Assembly: GCA_963625535.1 (NCBI GenBank)
Contig: CAVFUK010000044.1
Coordinates: forward strand, 1 to 10,864
Reading direction: 5' to 3'
Origin: Phocaeicola_A sp963625535
Lineage (GTDB): Bacteria > Bacteroidota > Bacteroidia > Bacteroidales > Bacteroidaceae
Length of the DNA stretch: 10,864 nt
Shown: positions 1-8,065 of the stretch, one piece after another
How the letters are laid out: each line of letters starts with the position of its first letter
Numbering within the stretch: the stretch's first letter is position 1
Notes under the pieces: model-generated
Database searches by the model: none
What the model was told of the DNA's origin: nothing
The model's input: only the letters and a program-made list of their open reading frames with translations
Translations under genes and position numbers: made by a program

Positions 1-1475
1 ACTATCCGCAAGACCCTTCGTTCATGGATGCCTGTGATGAGCTGGGACTGTTCGTCATCGTGGCCACTCCCGGTTGGCAGTTCTGGAACAAGAAGCCGGA
101 GTTTGCCGCACGGGTGCACGAGAACACCCGCAACATCATACGGCGTGACCGCAATCATCCCTCCGTGCTGATGTGGGAACCCATCCTCAACGAGACCTCT
201 TATCCGAAGGAGTTCGCGCTGGAAGCCTTGCAGATAACGAAAGACGAATATCCCTATCCGGGACGTCCCGTTGCCGCTGCCGACTCGCACTCCGCTGGTG
301 TGCGCGACAACTACGACCTGGTCTATGGCTGGCCGGGTGACGACGAGAAAGAGAATGCACCCGAGCAGTGCATCTTCACCCGCGAGTTTGGCGAGAATGT
401 AGACGACTGGTACGCCCACAACAACGACAACCGTGCTTCACGCAGTTGGGGTGAGCGCCCGATGAAGGTGCAGGCTCTGTCGTTGGCCAAGACCTACGAT
501 GGCCTCTACCGCACCACGGGAAAGTTCATCGGTGGAGCCTTGTGGCACCCGTTCGACCATCAGCGCGGCTATCATCCCGATCCCTACTGGGGCGGACTGT
601 TCGACTGTTTCCGTCAACCCAAATATGCCTACTACATGTTCCGTAGTCAGACGGCTGCCGACCTGCAGCATCCGGTGGCAGACTGTGGACCGATGGTCTA
701 CATCATGCACGAGATGACACAGTTCTCCGACAAGGATGTGGTGGTCTTCAGCAACTGCGACTCTGTGCGCCTCTCCATCTACGACGGGGCAAAGAGCTGG
801 ACCCTGCCCGTGGTACACAAGCAGGGTGGAATGCCCAACGCCCCGGTGGTGTTCGACAATGTGTGGGACTTCTGGGAGGCACGCGACTATAGCTACAAAC
901 AGAAGAACTGGCAGCGAGTGAACATGGTGGCCGAGGGCATCATCGACGGTAAGGTGGTCTGCTCCACCAAGAAGATGCCGTCGCGACGCTCCACTAAGCT
1001 GCGCCTCTATGTCGACTGGCAAAATCAGGAGTTTGTGGCCAACGGCTCCGACATCATCGTGGTGGTGGCCGAGGTGACCGACGACAGCGGCCACGTGCGT
1101 CGCTTGGCGAAGGAGAACATCGTGTTCACCGTGGAGGGCGAAGGAGAACTGGTGGGCGATGCCTCCATCGGCGCCAATCCCCGTGCGGTGGAATGGGGCT
1201 CTGCTCCCGCGCTGATACGCTCTACCCGCAAAGCAGGCAAGATAACCGTGAAGGCCCGTGTGCAGTTCGAAGGCACACATGCGCCCACACCGGCCGAGAT
1301 AACCTTCGAGAGTGTGCCCGCTACGCTCCCGTTCTGCTACATCGATGAGGAGCAGGCGAGCCAACAGACTGTGCAGACCGCCCAGAAAGGCGGCGTGCAG
1401 CTGACCGAGGATGAGAAGCGCAAGGCGCTCGATGAAGTGGATAAACAACAAAAAGAGTTTGGCATACAGAAATAG
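1..1475 (+). CDS. Glycoside hydrolase family 2 enzyme (beta-galactosidase-like), 5' end outside window
   Basis: This is the C-terminal 490 residues of a GH2 retaining exo-glycosidase. The frame is open from base 3, reading YPQDPSF before the first visible Met at 24, so the true start lies upstream. Numbering from that Met, the (alpha/beta)8 barrel shows NHPSV followed by WEPILNE, whose Glu57 (192-194) is the expected acid/base. Glu121 (384-386) in TREFGE is the likely nucleophile. GWQFWN and SWGERP are also typical of Bacteroidetes GH2 proteins. A DUF4982-like module follows at about 236-310 (VVFSNCDSVRLSIYDG), then an Ig-like GH2 C-terminal domain at about 331-430 (FVANGSD, VEGEGEL) and a charged, helix-prone tail. 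In the family such enzymes remove galactose, glucuronic acid or related sugars from plant polysaccharides. The substrate cannot be read here, but the pectin-lyase neighbour suggests pectin side chains. It is first in an operon, 38 bp before the PL1 gene. Confidence 0.9.
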   Translation, partial: YPQDPSFMDACDELGLFVIVATPGWQFWNKKPEFAARVHENTRNIIRRDRNHPSVLMWEPILNETSYPKEFALEALQITKDEYPYPGRPVAAADSHSAGVRDNYDLVYGWPGDDEKENAPEQCIFTREFGENVDDWYAHNNDNRASRSWGERPMKVQALSLAKTYDGLYRTTGKFIGGALWHPFDHQRGYHPDPYWGGLFDCFRQPKYAYYMFRSQTAADLQHPVADCGPMVYIMHEMTQFSDKDVVVFSNCDSVRLSIYDGAKSWTLPVVHKQGGMPNAPVVFDNVWDFWEARDYSYKQKNWQRVNMVAEGIIDGKVVCSTKKMPSRRSTKLRLYVDWQNQEFVANGSDIIVVVAEVTDDSGHVRRLAKENIVFTVEGEGELVGDASIGANPRAVEWGSAPALIRSTRKAGKITVKARVQFEGTHAPTPAEITFESVPATLPFCYIDEEQASQQTVQTAQKGGVQLTEDEKRKALDEVDKQQKEFGIQK

Positions 1476-1513
1476 TATTGCCGCAAAATATTAACAAGAA
1501 CATTTTATAAACT

Positions 1514-3211
1514 ATGAAGATGAAAAGAAGCTTGACATGGGTTATGTGCGCTATGTGCGTCGTCCCATTGGTGGCCCAGTATCCGGTGATACCGGATTCC
1601 GTGAAACAACGGGTGGCCCAACAGAGTGCGGAAATTGACCGGTTGTCCGATGAGGCTTGGCAGAAAGCCTACCCCATCGTGCAACGTGAGTCGGAGAACG
1701 GACGACCTTACCGTCCTTGGGCTTCCAAGCCGGAGGATTTGGTGAAGTGCGACATCCCCGCTTTCCCCGGTGCGGAAGGTGGTGGTGCCTACACCCCAGG
1801 CGGGCGTGGAGGCAAAGTGATAGTTGTCACATCCTTGGCCGATAGGGGACCGGGTACGTTGCGTGAGGCTTGCGAGACAGGCGGCGCGCGCATCGTCGTG
1901 TTCAATGTGGCCGGCATCATCCAACTGAAGTCGCCCATCAACGTGCGCGCTCCCTATATCACCATTGCCGGACAGACGGCTCCGGGCGATGGCGTGTGCG
2001 TGACTGGGGCCTCGTTCCTGATAGACACGCACGATGTGATTATCCGTCACATGCGTTTCCGCCGCGGCGCGCAGGATGTGGGCTTCCGCGACGATGCCGT
2101 CGGGGGTAATGCTGTCGGCAACATCATGATAGACCATGTGTCGGCTTGCTGGGGACTCGATGAGAACATGTCCGTCTATCGCCACGTCTATAACCGCGAC
2201 CCTGAAACGGGCAAGGGTGAGAAACTGCCTACGGTGAACATCACCATACAGAACTCGTTCTTCTTCGAGGCGCTCGACCTCTACAACCATGCGTTTGGGG
2301 CTACCATAGGTGGCCACAATAGTATGTTCGCCCGCAACCTCTTCGCGTCGAATATCTCCCGCAACTGCTCCATTGGCATGGACGAGGACTTCAACTTTGT
2401 GAACAATGTGACGTATAACTGGTGGAACCGCTCCGTGGATGGAGGTGACCACACCAGTCGACTGAACATCATCAACAATAACTTCAAGCCGGGACCTATC
2501 ACCGAGACCAATAAGCCGGGTGCGGCCATCCGTTACCGTATCGTGAAGATGGAGTCGGGTCGAAGCGAAGCCTACAAGAACACCTATGGCAAAGCCTATG
2601 TGAATGGCAACGTGGTGTGGGGCAACGAGAAGGTAACCGCCGACAACTGGGCAGGAGGTGTGCAGTTCGGTGGTCAGCGCGAAAGCGACGACTACAGCGA
2701 TGTGCGTGTGAACGTGCCTTTCGCTATGCCTCACGTCACCATCCTCTCTGCCGCCGATGCCTACGAACAGGTGCTCGACCACAGCGGTGCCACCTTCCCC
2801 AAACGCGATGCTGTGGACCAACGCATCGTCAAGAGTGTGCGTACCGGCAAAGCCAGCTACGTGAAGGATGCCGACCAATACACCTGCTCCACTCGCTACG
2901 TGAAGCGCCGTTTGCCGAATGACTCTTATAAATATGGTATCATCACCGACCCGCGTCAGGTAGGCGGATTGCCCGAATATAAAGGTAAACCTTACCAGGA
3001 CAGCGACGGCGACGGAATGCCCGATGCCTGGGAACGCAAGTATGGGCTGAACCCCAATGACTCATCGGACGCGACAGCGGACTGCAATGGCGACGGATAC
3101 ACGAACATCGAAAAATACATCAATGGTATCGACCCCACCCAGAAGGTGGACTGGACGGATGTGAAGAACAACCACGATACGTTGGTTAACCGAAAATCTC
3201 TCATGAAATGA
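1514..3211 (+). CDS. Secreted pectate lyase, polysaccharide lyase family 1
   Basis: This 565-residue protein is a right-handed beta-helix lyase expected to cut de-esterified homogalacturonan by beta-elimination, leaving 4,5-unsaturated ends. Residues 1-22 form a signal peptide (MKMKR, hydrophobic stretch, PLVAQ). Residues 83-102 carry the Bacteroidetes PL1 hallmark AFPGAEGGGAYTPGGRGGKV. IMIDHVSACWGLDEN (Asp207, Asp216, Glu217) fits the calcium-site strand. Arg316 in DHTSRLN, followed by NNNFKPG, sits where PL1 enzymes keep a catalytic or substrate Arg; that alignment is my inference. The C-terminus has two calcium-loop motifs: Asp496/498/500/504 with Glu507, and DCNGDGYTN from Asp523. These resemble thrombospondin type 3 or dockerin loops. 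The architecture resembles PL1 subfamily 2 proteins of Bacteroides pectin loci; the subfamily call is from memory. The stop overlaps the next start (ATGA, 3208-3211), implying translational coupling. Confidence 0.92.
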   Translation: MKMKRSLTWVMCAMCVVPLVAQYPVIPDSVKQRVAQQSAEIDRLSDEAWQKAYPIVQRESENGRPYRPWASKPEDLVKCDIPAFPGAEGGGAYTPGGRGGKVIVVTSLADRGPGTLREACETGGARIVVFNVAGIIQLKSPINVRAPYITIAGQTAPGDGVCVTGASFLIDTHDVIIRHMRFRRGAQDVGFRDDAVGGNAVGNIMIDHVSACWGLDENMSVYRHVYNRDPETGKGEKLPTVNITIQNSFFFEALDLYNHAFGATIGGHNSMFARNLFASNISRNCSIGMDEDFNFVNNVTYNWWNRSVDGGDHTSRLNIINNNFKPGPITETNKPGAAIRYRIVKMESGRSEAYKNTYGKAYVNGNVVWGNEKVTADNWAGGVQFGGQRESDDYSDVRVNVPFAMPHVTILSAADAYEQVLDHSGATFPKRDAVDQRIVKSVRTGKASYVKDADQYTCSTRYVKRRLPNDSYKYGIITDPRQVGGLPEYKGKPYQDSDGDGMPDAWERKYGLNPNDSSDATADCNGDGYTNIEKYINGIDPTQKVDWTDVKNNHDTLVNRKSLMK

Positions 3212-6200
3212 ACACACACAGACTGAAACAGTTATGGTGTCTGGGCTTGATGTGCACACTGGCAATGAACACTGCGCTGGCACAGGACACACCCATTGCC
3301 TACAAGGACGGACAACTCCAATATGACACCGATGCGAAGGGCAATCGCATCATCGATTTCTCCTATTGCGGCTACCGCAATTCCAATGTCGACATCCCCG
3401 ATGCGGCGGTGAAGGTTTACGTTTCCTCTACGGAGGGGGACAACAGCGCCACCATCCAACGGGCCATCGACTACGTATCTTCCTTGAAAGCCGACGCTAA
3501 CGGCCTGCGTGGAGCCGTGCTGTTGCAGAAGGGAACCTACCGCCTGGACAAAGCTCTGTACATACGCACCTCGGGTGTGGTGCTGCGCGGAGCCGACAAA
3601 GCGGAGACCATCCTCGAAAAGCATGGCTACCAGCGTGGAGCCATCGTCTATATAGAAGGTTACGACAACCGCAAGGTGACCGATACACTCTCCATCACGT
3701 CAGACTATGTGCCGGTGAATGCGCGCACACTGCAAGTGTCGTCGACAGGCGGCCTGCAGGCTGGCGACCGGGTGATGGTCTACCGCCCTTCTGAGAAGGA
3801 GTGGATAGCCTCCGTTGGTTGCGACATCTTCGGTGGCGGCATCGGTACCTTGGGCTGGAAACCTGGTGACGCTGACCTCCGTTGGGACCGTGCTGTGGAA
3901 CAAGTCGAAGGCAACACTCTTACGCTGGATGCCCCGCTTACTATGGCCTTGGATGCTGCCAATGCCCACAGCAAGGTACTGCTCTACACATGGAGCGGAC
4001 GTATTGCCGACAGCGGTGTGGAAAACCTGACATTGGTGTCGGACTACGATAAGCAATATCCACTGGACGAGAATCATGCCTGGACGGGAGTCTCCATCAA
4101 CCATGCGGAGAACTGCTGGGTGCGCAACCTCAACTTTTCGCAGTTGGCGGGCAGTGCGGTGGTGGTGCAGCCTACAGCCTCCCGCATCACGGTGGAAGAT
4201 TGCATCGCCACCCATCCTGTGTCGGAGATTGCCGGTCTGCGCAGACAGACATTCTTCACCATGGGACAACTGACGCTGTTCCAACGCTGCTACTCCGAGC
4301 AGGGCATTCACGACTTTGTGGCGGGCATGAACGCTGCCGGTCCCAATGCCTTCGTGCAGTGCCAGTCGTCCGAGTCGAAAGGGTATAGTGGCGCCGTGGG
4401 CGCTTGGGCCTGTGGCTTGCTGTTCGACGTGGTGAACATCGACGGGCACGACCTTGCCTTCCGCAACCTCGGACAGTCCAAAGCCGGTGCCGGATGGAAC
4501 ACGGCGAACAGCGTATTCTGGCAATGCACCGCTGCGGAGATTCATTGTTACTCTCCCGCTGCGGATGCCAAGAACTACGCATACGGTTGCTGGGCACAGT
4601 TCTCGGGCGATGGTGTATGGTCTGGCTCCAACAACCACATCTCACCGCGCAGTCTGTTCGACGCGCAGTTGACAGCCCGCCTGCAAAGCAATATGTCGAA
4701 GCGTGACCGCGTGTGGCCACTCTCAACGAGTGCTACCAGCAGTCCCGCAATGGACCAGGCTATGCTGATGTCGAAAGAGGCTATGAAGCCGCGACTCACC
4801 CTGCGCATGTGGATAGACCAGCGTCCGTTCGAGGCTACGGTCTCTACGGATGGCGTGAAGTCCATCGACGAGGTGAAGTTTAAACAACCTGCGACGACAG
4901 CTCCCGCAAAGAAACTGTGTCGGGTGGAGAATGGTGTGTTGGTGGCCGATGGCTGCCTGCTGACCGGTGGCACGCGTAAGGAGACTTGGTGGAACGGCAG
5001 TCTGCGTCCCAACTACTTACGTGGCGCGTCGGACAACATCACCCGCTTCGTGCCCGACCGCGAGGGCGAGGGCTTGACCGACCGCATCGACTCGGTGGTG
5101 GCAAAGATGAAGCGCCGCCACAACTTGGCCAAGGAATATAACTACGGACTCTGGTACGAGCGTCGGCGCGACGATCACGAACGTATCCGCCGCCGCGATG
5201 CCGACGTGTGGGCTCCGTTCTATGAACAGCCGTTTGCCCGCAGTGGACAAGGCACCGCTTGGGAGGGCATGAGCAAGTACGACCTTACCCGACCCAACAC
5301 CTGGTACTGGGGACGCTTGAAAGAGTTTGCAGACAAGGCCGAGCCGGAAGGCATTCTGCTCTACTATCACAACTACTTCCAACACAACATCCTGGAGGCT
5401 GGTGCCCATTGGGTGGACTGCCCGTGGCGGTCGGCCAACAACATCAACAATACTGGATTCCCCGAGCCTGTGAACTTCGCGGGCGACAAACGCATCTTTG
5501 TGGCGGAGATGTTCTACGACATCACCCACCCTGTGCGCCGTGAGCTCCACCGCAATTACATCCGGCAGTGTCTCAACAACTTTGCCGACAATAGCAACGT
5601 CATCCAGTTCATCAGTGCCGAGTACACCGGCCCGCAACACTTCATGGAGTTTTGGCTCGACTGCATTGCCGAGTGGGAACAAGAGACCGGCAAGCATGCA
5701 CTGGTTGCACTGAGTGCTACCAAGGATGTGCAGGACGCTATTCTGAGCGACCCCAAACGGGCCGCCGTAGTGGACATCATCGACATTCGCTATTGGTTCT
5801 ACCGTGTGGACGGGTCGGCCTACGCTCCCGAAGGCGGCAAGAACATGGCACCCCGACAGCATGCCCGCAAGGTGAAGGAAGGAAAGATGGGGGCCGAAGG
5901 CGCTTACAAGGCAGTGAGTGAATACCGCACCAAATATCCTGACAAGGCTGTGATGCTCTACGCACAGAACTATCCCGACCAAGGTTGGCCCATCCTGATG
6001 GCAGGCGGCTCTTGTCCGGTAGTGCGCATCGGCGACGAAGCCCTGTTGCGCGCCATTCCACAGATGAAACCTGTTGTGCAGAGCGACACGGCCTACCAAC
6101 TGTTGCAGGGTGACAATGGAGTCCTCGTGCGTGTGGGCAACGGCCATGCGGTGACGTTGCAGTTGCCTGTCGGTACCTATCGTCTGAAGTATGTGCACGA

Positions 6201-6306
6201 ACGCAGCGGTGAGGTGACCATGCTCAACAAGAAAGTGAAGGTGACTGGTGACTACACCTTGAACCCCGACAAAGGCGGAGTCTACTGGTTTGAGAAGATA
6301 AACTAA
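3208..6306 (+). CDS. Secreted two-domain protein: pectate-lyase-like beta-helix plus uncharacterised (alpha/beta)8-type domain
   Basis: This 1032-residue protein has a clear signal peptide, residues 1-26, cleaved after TALA or ALAQ. From about Asp78 it shows the Pectate_lyase_3 opening: DNSATIQRAIDYV, then GAVLLQKGTYRLD and VVLRGADK. The predicted beta-helix runs to roughly residue 530. A second domain, about 590-955, looks like a TIM barrel. It contains YYHNYFQHN (721-727), VIQFISAEYTG with Glu805 placed like a strand-4 acid/base, DIIDIRYW (Asp859), and LYAQNY before a GGSCP turn. The tail, about 957-1032, looks like a small beta-sandwich. I believe proteins of this shape are annotated as DUF6298, without assigned activity; that name is from memory. 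Coupling to the PL1 lyase and the pectin setting suggest an enzyme acting on a branched pectin fragment, but no substrate or reaction can be assigned. It is the last gene of the operon. Confidence 0.85.
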   Translation: MNTHRLKQLWCLGLMCTLAMNTALAQDTPIAYKDGQLQYDTDAKGNRIIDFSYCGYRNSNVDIPDAAVKVYVSSTEGDNSATIQRAIDYVSSLKADANGLRGAVLLQKGTYRLDKALYIRTSGVVLRGADKAETILEKHGYQRGAIVYIEGYDNRKVTDTLSITSDYVPVNARTLQVSSTGGLQAGDRVMVYRPSEKEWIASVGCDIFGGGIGTLGWKPGDADLRWDRAVEQVEGNTLTLDAPLTMALDAANAHSKVLLYTWSGRIADSGVENLTLVSDYDKQYPLDENHAWTGVSINHAENCWVRNLNFSQLAGSAVVVQPTASRITVEDCIATHPVSEIAGLRRQTFFTMGQLTLFQRCYSEQGIHDFVAGMNAAGPNAFVQCQSSESKGYSGAVGAWACGLLFDVVNIDGHDLAFRNLGQSKAGAGWNTANSVFWQCTAAEIHCYSPAADAKNYAYGCWAQFSGDGVWSGSNNHISPRSLFDAQLTARLQSNMSKRDRVWPLSTSATSSPAMDQAMLMSKEAMKPRLTLRMWIDQRPFEATVSTDGVKSIDEVKFKQPATTAPAKKLCRVENGVLVADGCLLTGGTRKETWWNGSLRPNYLRGASDNITRFVPDREGEGLTDRIDSVVAKMKRRHNLAKEYNYGLWYERRRDDHERIRRRDADVWAPFYEQPFARSGQGTAWEGMSKYDLTRPNTWYWGRLKEFADKAEPEGILLYYHNYFQHNILEAGAHWVDCPWRSANNINNTGFPEPVNFAGDKRIFVAEMFYDITHPVRRELHRNYIRQCLNNFADNSNVIQFISAEYTGPQHFMEFWLDCIAEWEQETGKHALVALSATKDVQDAILSDPKRAAVVDIIDIRYWFYRVDGSAYAPEGGKNMAPRQHARKVKEGKMGAEGAYKAVSEYRTKYPDKAVMLYAQNYPDQGWPILMAGGSCPVVRIGDEALLRAIPQMKPVVQSDTAYQLLQGDNGVLVRVGNGHAVTLQLPVGTYRLKYVHERSGEVTMLNKKVKVTGDYTLNPDKGGVYWFEKIN

Positions 6307-6312
6307 AATGAT

Positions 6313-6341
6313 AAAGGCGCATCCCTTTGGGGTGCGCCTTT
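6313..6341. terminator. Intrinsic terminator, probably bidirectional, between the pectin operon and the convergent lyase gene
   Basis: A 13-bp stem (6313-6325 with 6329-6341, one G-T wobble) closes on a TTT loop. The outer arms AAAGGCGCA and TGCGCCTTT give short T runs on both strands. It begins 7 bases after the stop of the + strand operon and 34 bases beyond the stop of the minus-strand gene. It could therefore serve both, though a strong T tract is absent on either side. Confidence 0.85.
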
Positions 6342-6374
6342 ATTGATTAACTCATATATAAACCTAGTACTTTA

Positions 6375-7823
6375 CTAAAGACTATCGCCGAAATCAGCTT
6401 TGAACTTAGCCACCAACTCCTCTTGCCAGTGACCAATCTCTTTGAGGCGACCGAAGAAGAAGCGCAATACGCTGGGCTCTTCCACCCATTCGAGACCACC
6501 TATCAACTCGCGGTTATCCCACAGCCATTTCACACGGTCGGCCACATACTTGATCTGTGAGAGTGTGAACACACGGCGGGGCACTGCCAGACGGGCAAGT
6601 TCCAACTCAGCATACACCTCCGAACCGTCGGGGTTGCGCTGCTCACTCAGTGTACCACGCTCCATAGGACGAATGCCGCCGGCAATGTAGAGCGCTGCGC
6701 AGACGGCGGCAGCCGGATATTGGTTGTGGGGCATGTCGGGCACGAATGCCGAGCAGTTGAGGTGCGCTCCCAGTCCGCCTGCCGGCTTGATGACGGGCAC
6801 TCCGTAATCGTCTAATTCTTTGATAAGATAAGCGATGAACTCCGGTCCGTGCGACAGATATTCCATGTCGAGCGACTCATAGAGTCCCACGGCCATAGCC
6901 TCGATGCTACGCACGTCGATACCTCCGTATGTGAGGAATCCCTCGTAGAGTGGAATGAACTCCATCATGCTGTTGATAATCTCCTTGTTGTGAGAGATGA
7001 TGGCACCACCGCGTGCGAATCCCAGCTTGCGGGCTGAGAAGTAGATGATGTCCATCTTGTCTGCCAACAGGTGGTAAATCTCGCGCGGCTCCATGTATTT
7101 GCACTGAGCCTCACGCATCTTCATGAAGTAGATGTTGTCTTGCAACAACGATGCGTCGAGCACACTGGGTATCTTATATTTGTGGCAGATGTCTGCTACG
7201 GCGCACATGTTCTCCAGTGATACGGGCTGACCGCCGATGAGGTTCGTTCCCGACTCCACACGCACGAAGGCCACATTCTTGGCACCCACGGCCTTGATGG
7301 TCTCTTCCAGACGAACGAGGTCGAAGTCGCCCTTGAACGGGTCGTCGCTCACGGGTATCAGACCCTTCTTGTCCACCAACTCGATGACCTCACCGCCTAA
7401 GCGGGTGATGTGGGCTTTCGTCGTGGTGAAGTGGAAGTTCATCAACGCTTTCTTGCCAGGCGTCACGTAACGGCAAGCCAGAATGTTCTCGGCCGCGCGA
7501 CCTTGGTGGGCGGGCAGCACATTGTCCACACCGAACACATCCTTGATGGCTTTCTTCAGCCGGTTGAAACTCTCGGAACCTGCGTAGGCATCGTCGGCGC
7601 GATGCATGGCGGCTGTCTGAAGGTCGGACATCGCGTTCACACCGGAGTCGGTGAGCATGTCCATATAAATGTCGCGGTTCTGCAACAGGAAGGTGTTGTT
7701 ACCTGCCTCCTGCATCTTGCGCATACGCTCTTCGGGGGGAAGGAGATTCAGTTTTTGTACTACCCGCACTTTGTGCATCTCCAAGGGCACTTGGTTTTCT
7801 GGTTGATAGAATTTAACGGCCAT
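6375..7823 (-). CDS. PLP-dependent beta-eliminating lyase, tryptophanase/tyrosine phenol-lyase family, with tyrosine phenol-lyase-like specificity residues
   Basis: This 482-residue cytoplasmic enzyme has the usual family length. Members split an aromatic amino acid into the free aromatic ring, pyruvate and ammonia. Seen here: MLTDSG (56-61), DDAYAGS with Tyr80, PAHQGR (104-109), NLIGGQPVS with Asn194, Asp223 (expected to bind the PLP ring nitrogen), Lys266 in SARK (expected Schiff base), TYGG (298-301), and PRR with Arg416 (substrate carboxylate). By remembered alignment, the positions that separate the two activities read Thr133 (HFTTT), Arg389 (MERG) and Phe455 (LRFF). These match tyrosine phenol-lyase Thr124/Arg381/Phe448 rather than tryptophanase Asp/Val/His. 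Oddities are Leu226 in place of the usual Arg near the PLP 3'-hydroxyl, Arg-Lys-Leu in place of Lys-Lys-Asp around the Schiff base, and Leu351 in place of a conserved His. A function as tyrosine phenol-lyase is likely but not certain. Transcription is monocistronic and divergent from an AraC regulator. Confidence 0.9.
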   Translation of the reverse strand: MAVKFYQPENQVPLEMHKVRVVQKLNLLPPEERMRKMQEAGNNTFLLQNRDIYMDMLTDSGVNAMSDLQTAAMHRADDAYAGSESFNRLKKAIKDVFGVDNVLPAHQGRAAENILACRYVTPGKKALMNFHFTTTKAHITRLGGEVIELVDKKGLIPVSDDPFKGDFDLVRLEETIKAVGAKNVAFVRVESGTNLIGGQPVSLENMCAVADICHKYKIPSVLDASLLQDNIYFMKMREAQCKYMEPREIYHLLADKMDIIYFSARKLGFARGGAIISHNKEIINSMMEFIPLYEGFLTYGGIDVRSIEAMAVGLYESLDMEYLSHGPEFIAYLIKELDDYGVPVIKPAGGLGAHLNCSAFVPDMPHNQYPAAAVCAALYIAGGIRPMERGTLSEQRNPDGSEVYAELELARLAVPRRVFTLSQIKYVADRVKWLWDNRELIGGLEWVEEPSVLRFFFGRLKEIGHWQEELVAKFKADFGDSL

Positions 7824-7875
7824 ATTAGATAATAGTTTTGTTTTTTAACTCGTTATATGTCGATATTAACAAGTG

Positions 7876-7883
7876 CAAAGGTA
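7876..7883 (-). promoter_or_regulatory. Putative Bacteroidetes -7 promoter box for the beta-eliminating lyase
   Basis: Read on the minus strand this is TACCTTTG, an exact fit to the Bacteroidetes -7 consensus TAnnTTTG. It would start transcription near 7870 and give a leader of roughly 45-50 bases before the ATG at 7823. No convincing -33 TTTG was found upstream. The leader is too short for a tnaC-like leader peptide system. Confidence 0.5.
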
Positions 7884-7910
7884 GTCGCTCGACGAGGTAT
7901 ATGGCCGAAC

Positions 7911-7994
7911 ATAATTCCGGTAATAAATACCATTATTACCTCTAATAAACATTTCTACCAATTATCACGACCATTATTCATACACTTTACCGGA
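7911..7994. promoter_or_regulatory. Cluster of candidate operator sequences between divergent promoters
   Basis: The 242-base gap 7824-8065 holds three sets of repeated words. (1) A perfect dyad: GGTAATAA at 7919-7926 and TTATTACC at 7933-7940, spacer 6. (2) A direct repeat ACCATTATT at 7929-7937 and 7970-7978, 41 bases apart or close to four helical turns. (3) TCCGGTAA at 7916-7923 mirrored by TTACCGGA at 7987-7994. The dyad lies about 40-65 bases upstream of the lyase -7 box, where an activator would sit. The second TTACCGGA lies just upstream of the AraC-gene -7 box. Binding by the adjacent AraC protein is an inference; the AT-rich setting makes some chance repeats likely. Confidence 0.4.
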
Positions 7995-8002
7995 TTATTG
8001 TC

Positions 8003-8010
8003 TAACTTTG
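8003..8010 (+). promoter_or_regulatory. Putative Bacteroidetes -7 promoter box for the AraC-family gene
   Basis: TAACTTTG matches TAnnTTTG exactly and lies 55 bases before the ATG at 8066, giving a leader of about 50 bases. A weak TTCA at 7977-7980 is the only -33 candidate at suitable spacing. Confidence 0.5.
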
Positions 8011-8065
8011 TAAGCAAAGGTGATGTTTTCCTATACCTATTTATATATAGACAAATTGAAAGTTT

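Noticed and set aside
438..1451. Long minus-strand open frame opposite the GH2 gene
   Set aside because: It has His/Leu-rich composition with no recognisable domain. It mirrors codon bias of the real gene, as GC-rich genes here seldom use codons that read as stops on the other strand.
1505..2878. 457-residue minus-strand frame opposite most of the pectate lyase
   Set aside because: No family motif, no promoter, and the + strand frame has unmistakable PL1 motifs and a signal peptide. Treated as a shadow.
5017..6198. 393-residue minus-strand frame opposite the third operon gene
   Set aside because: Composition is His/Val-rich without motifs, and it lies fully inside a convincing gene.
6375..7823. 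Plain tnaA assignment
   Set aside because: The family is right, but the three specificity positions argue against tryptophanase, so the gene symbol was left empty.
7824..7875. tnaC-like leader peptide upstream of the lyase
   Set aside because: The predicted leader is only about 50 bases with no start codon followed by a Trp-containing short frame.
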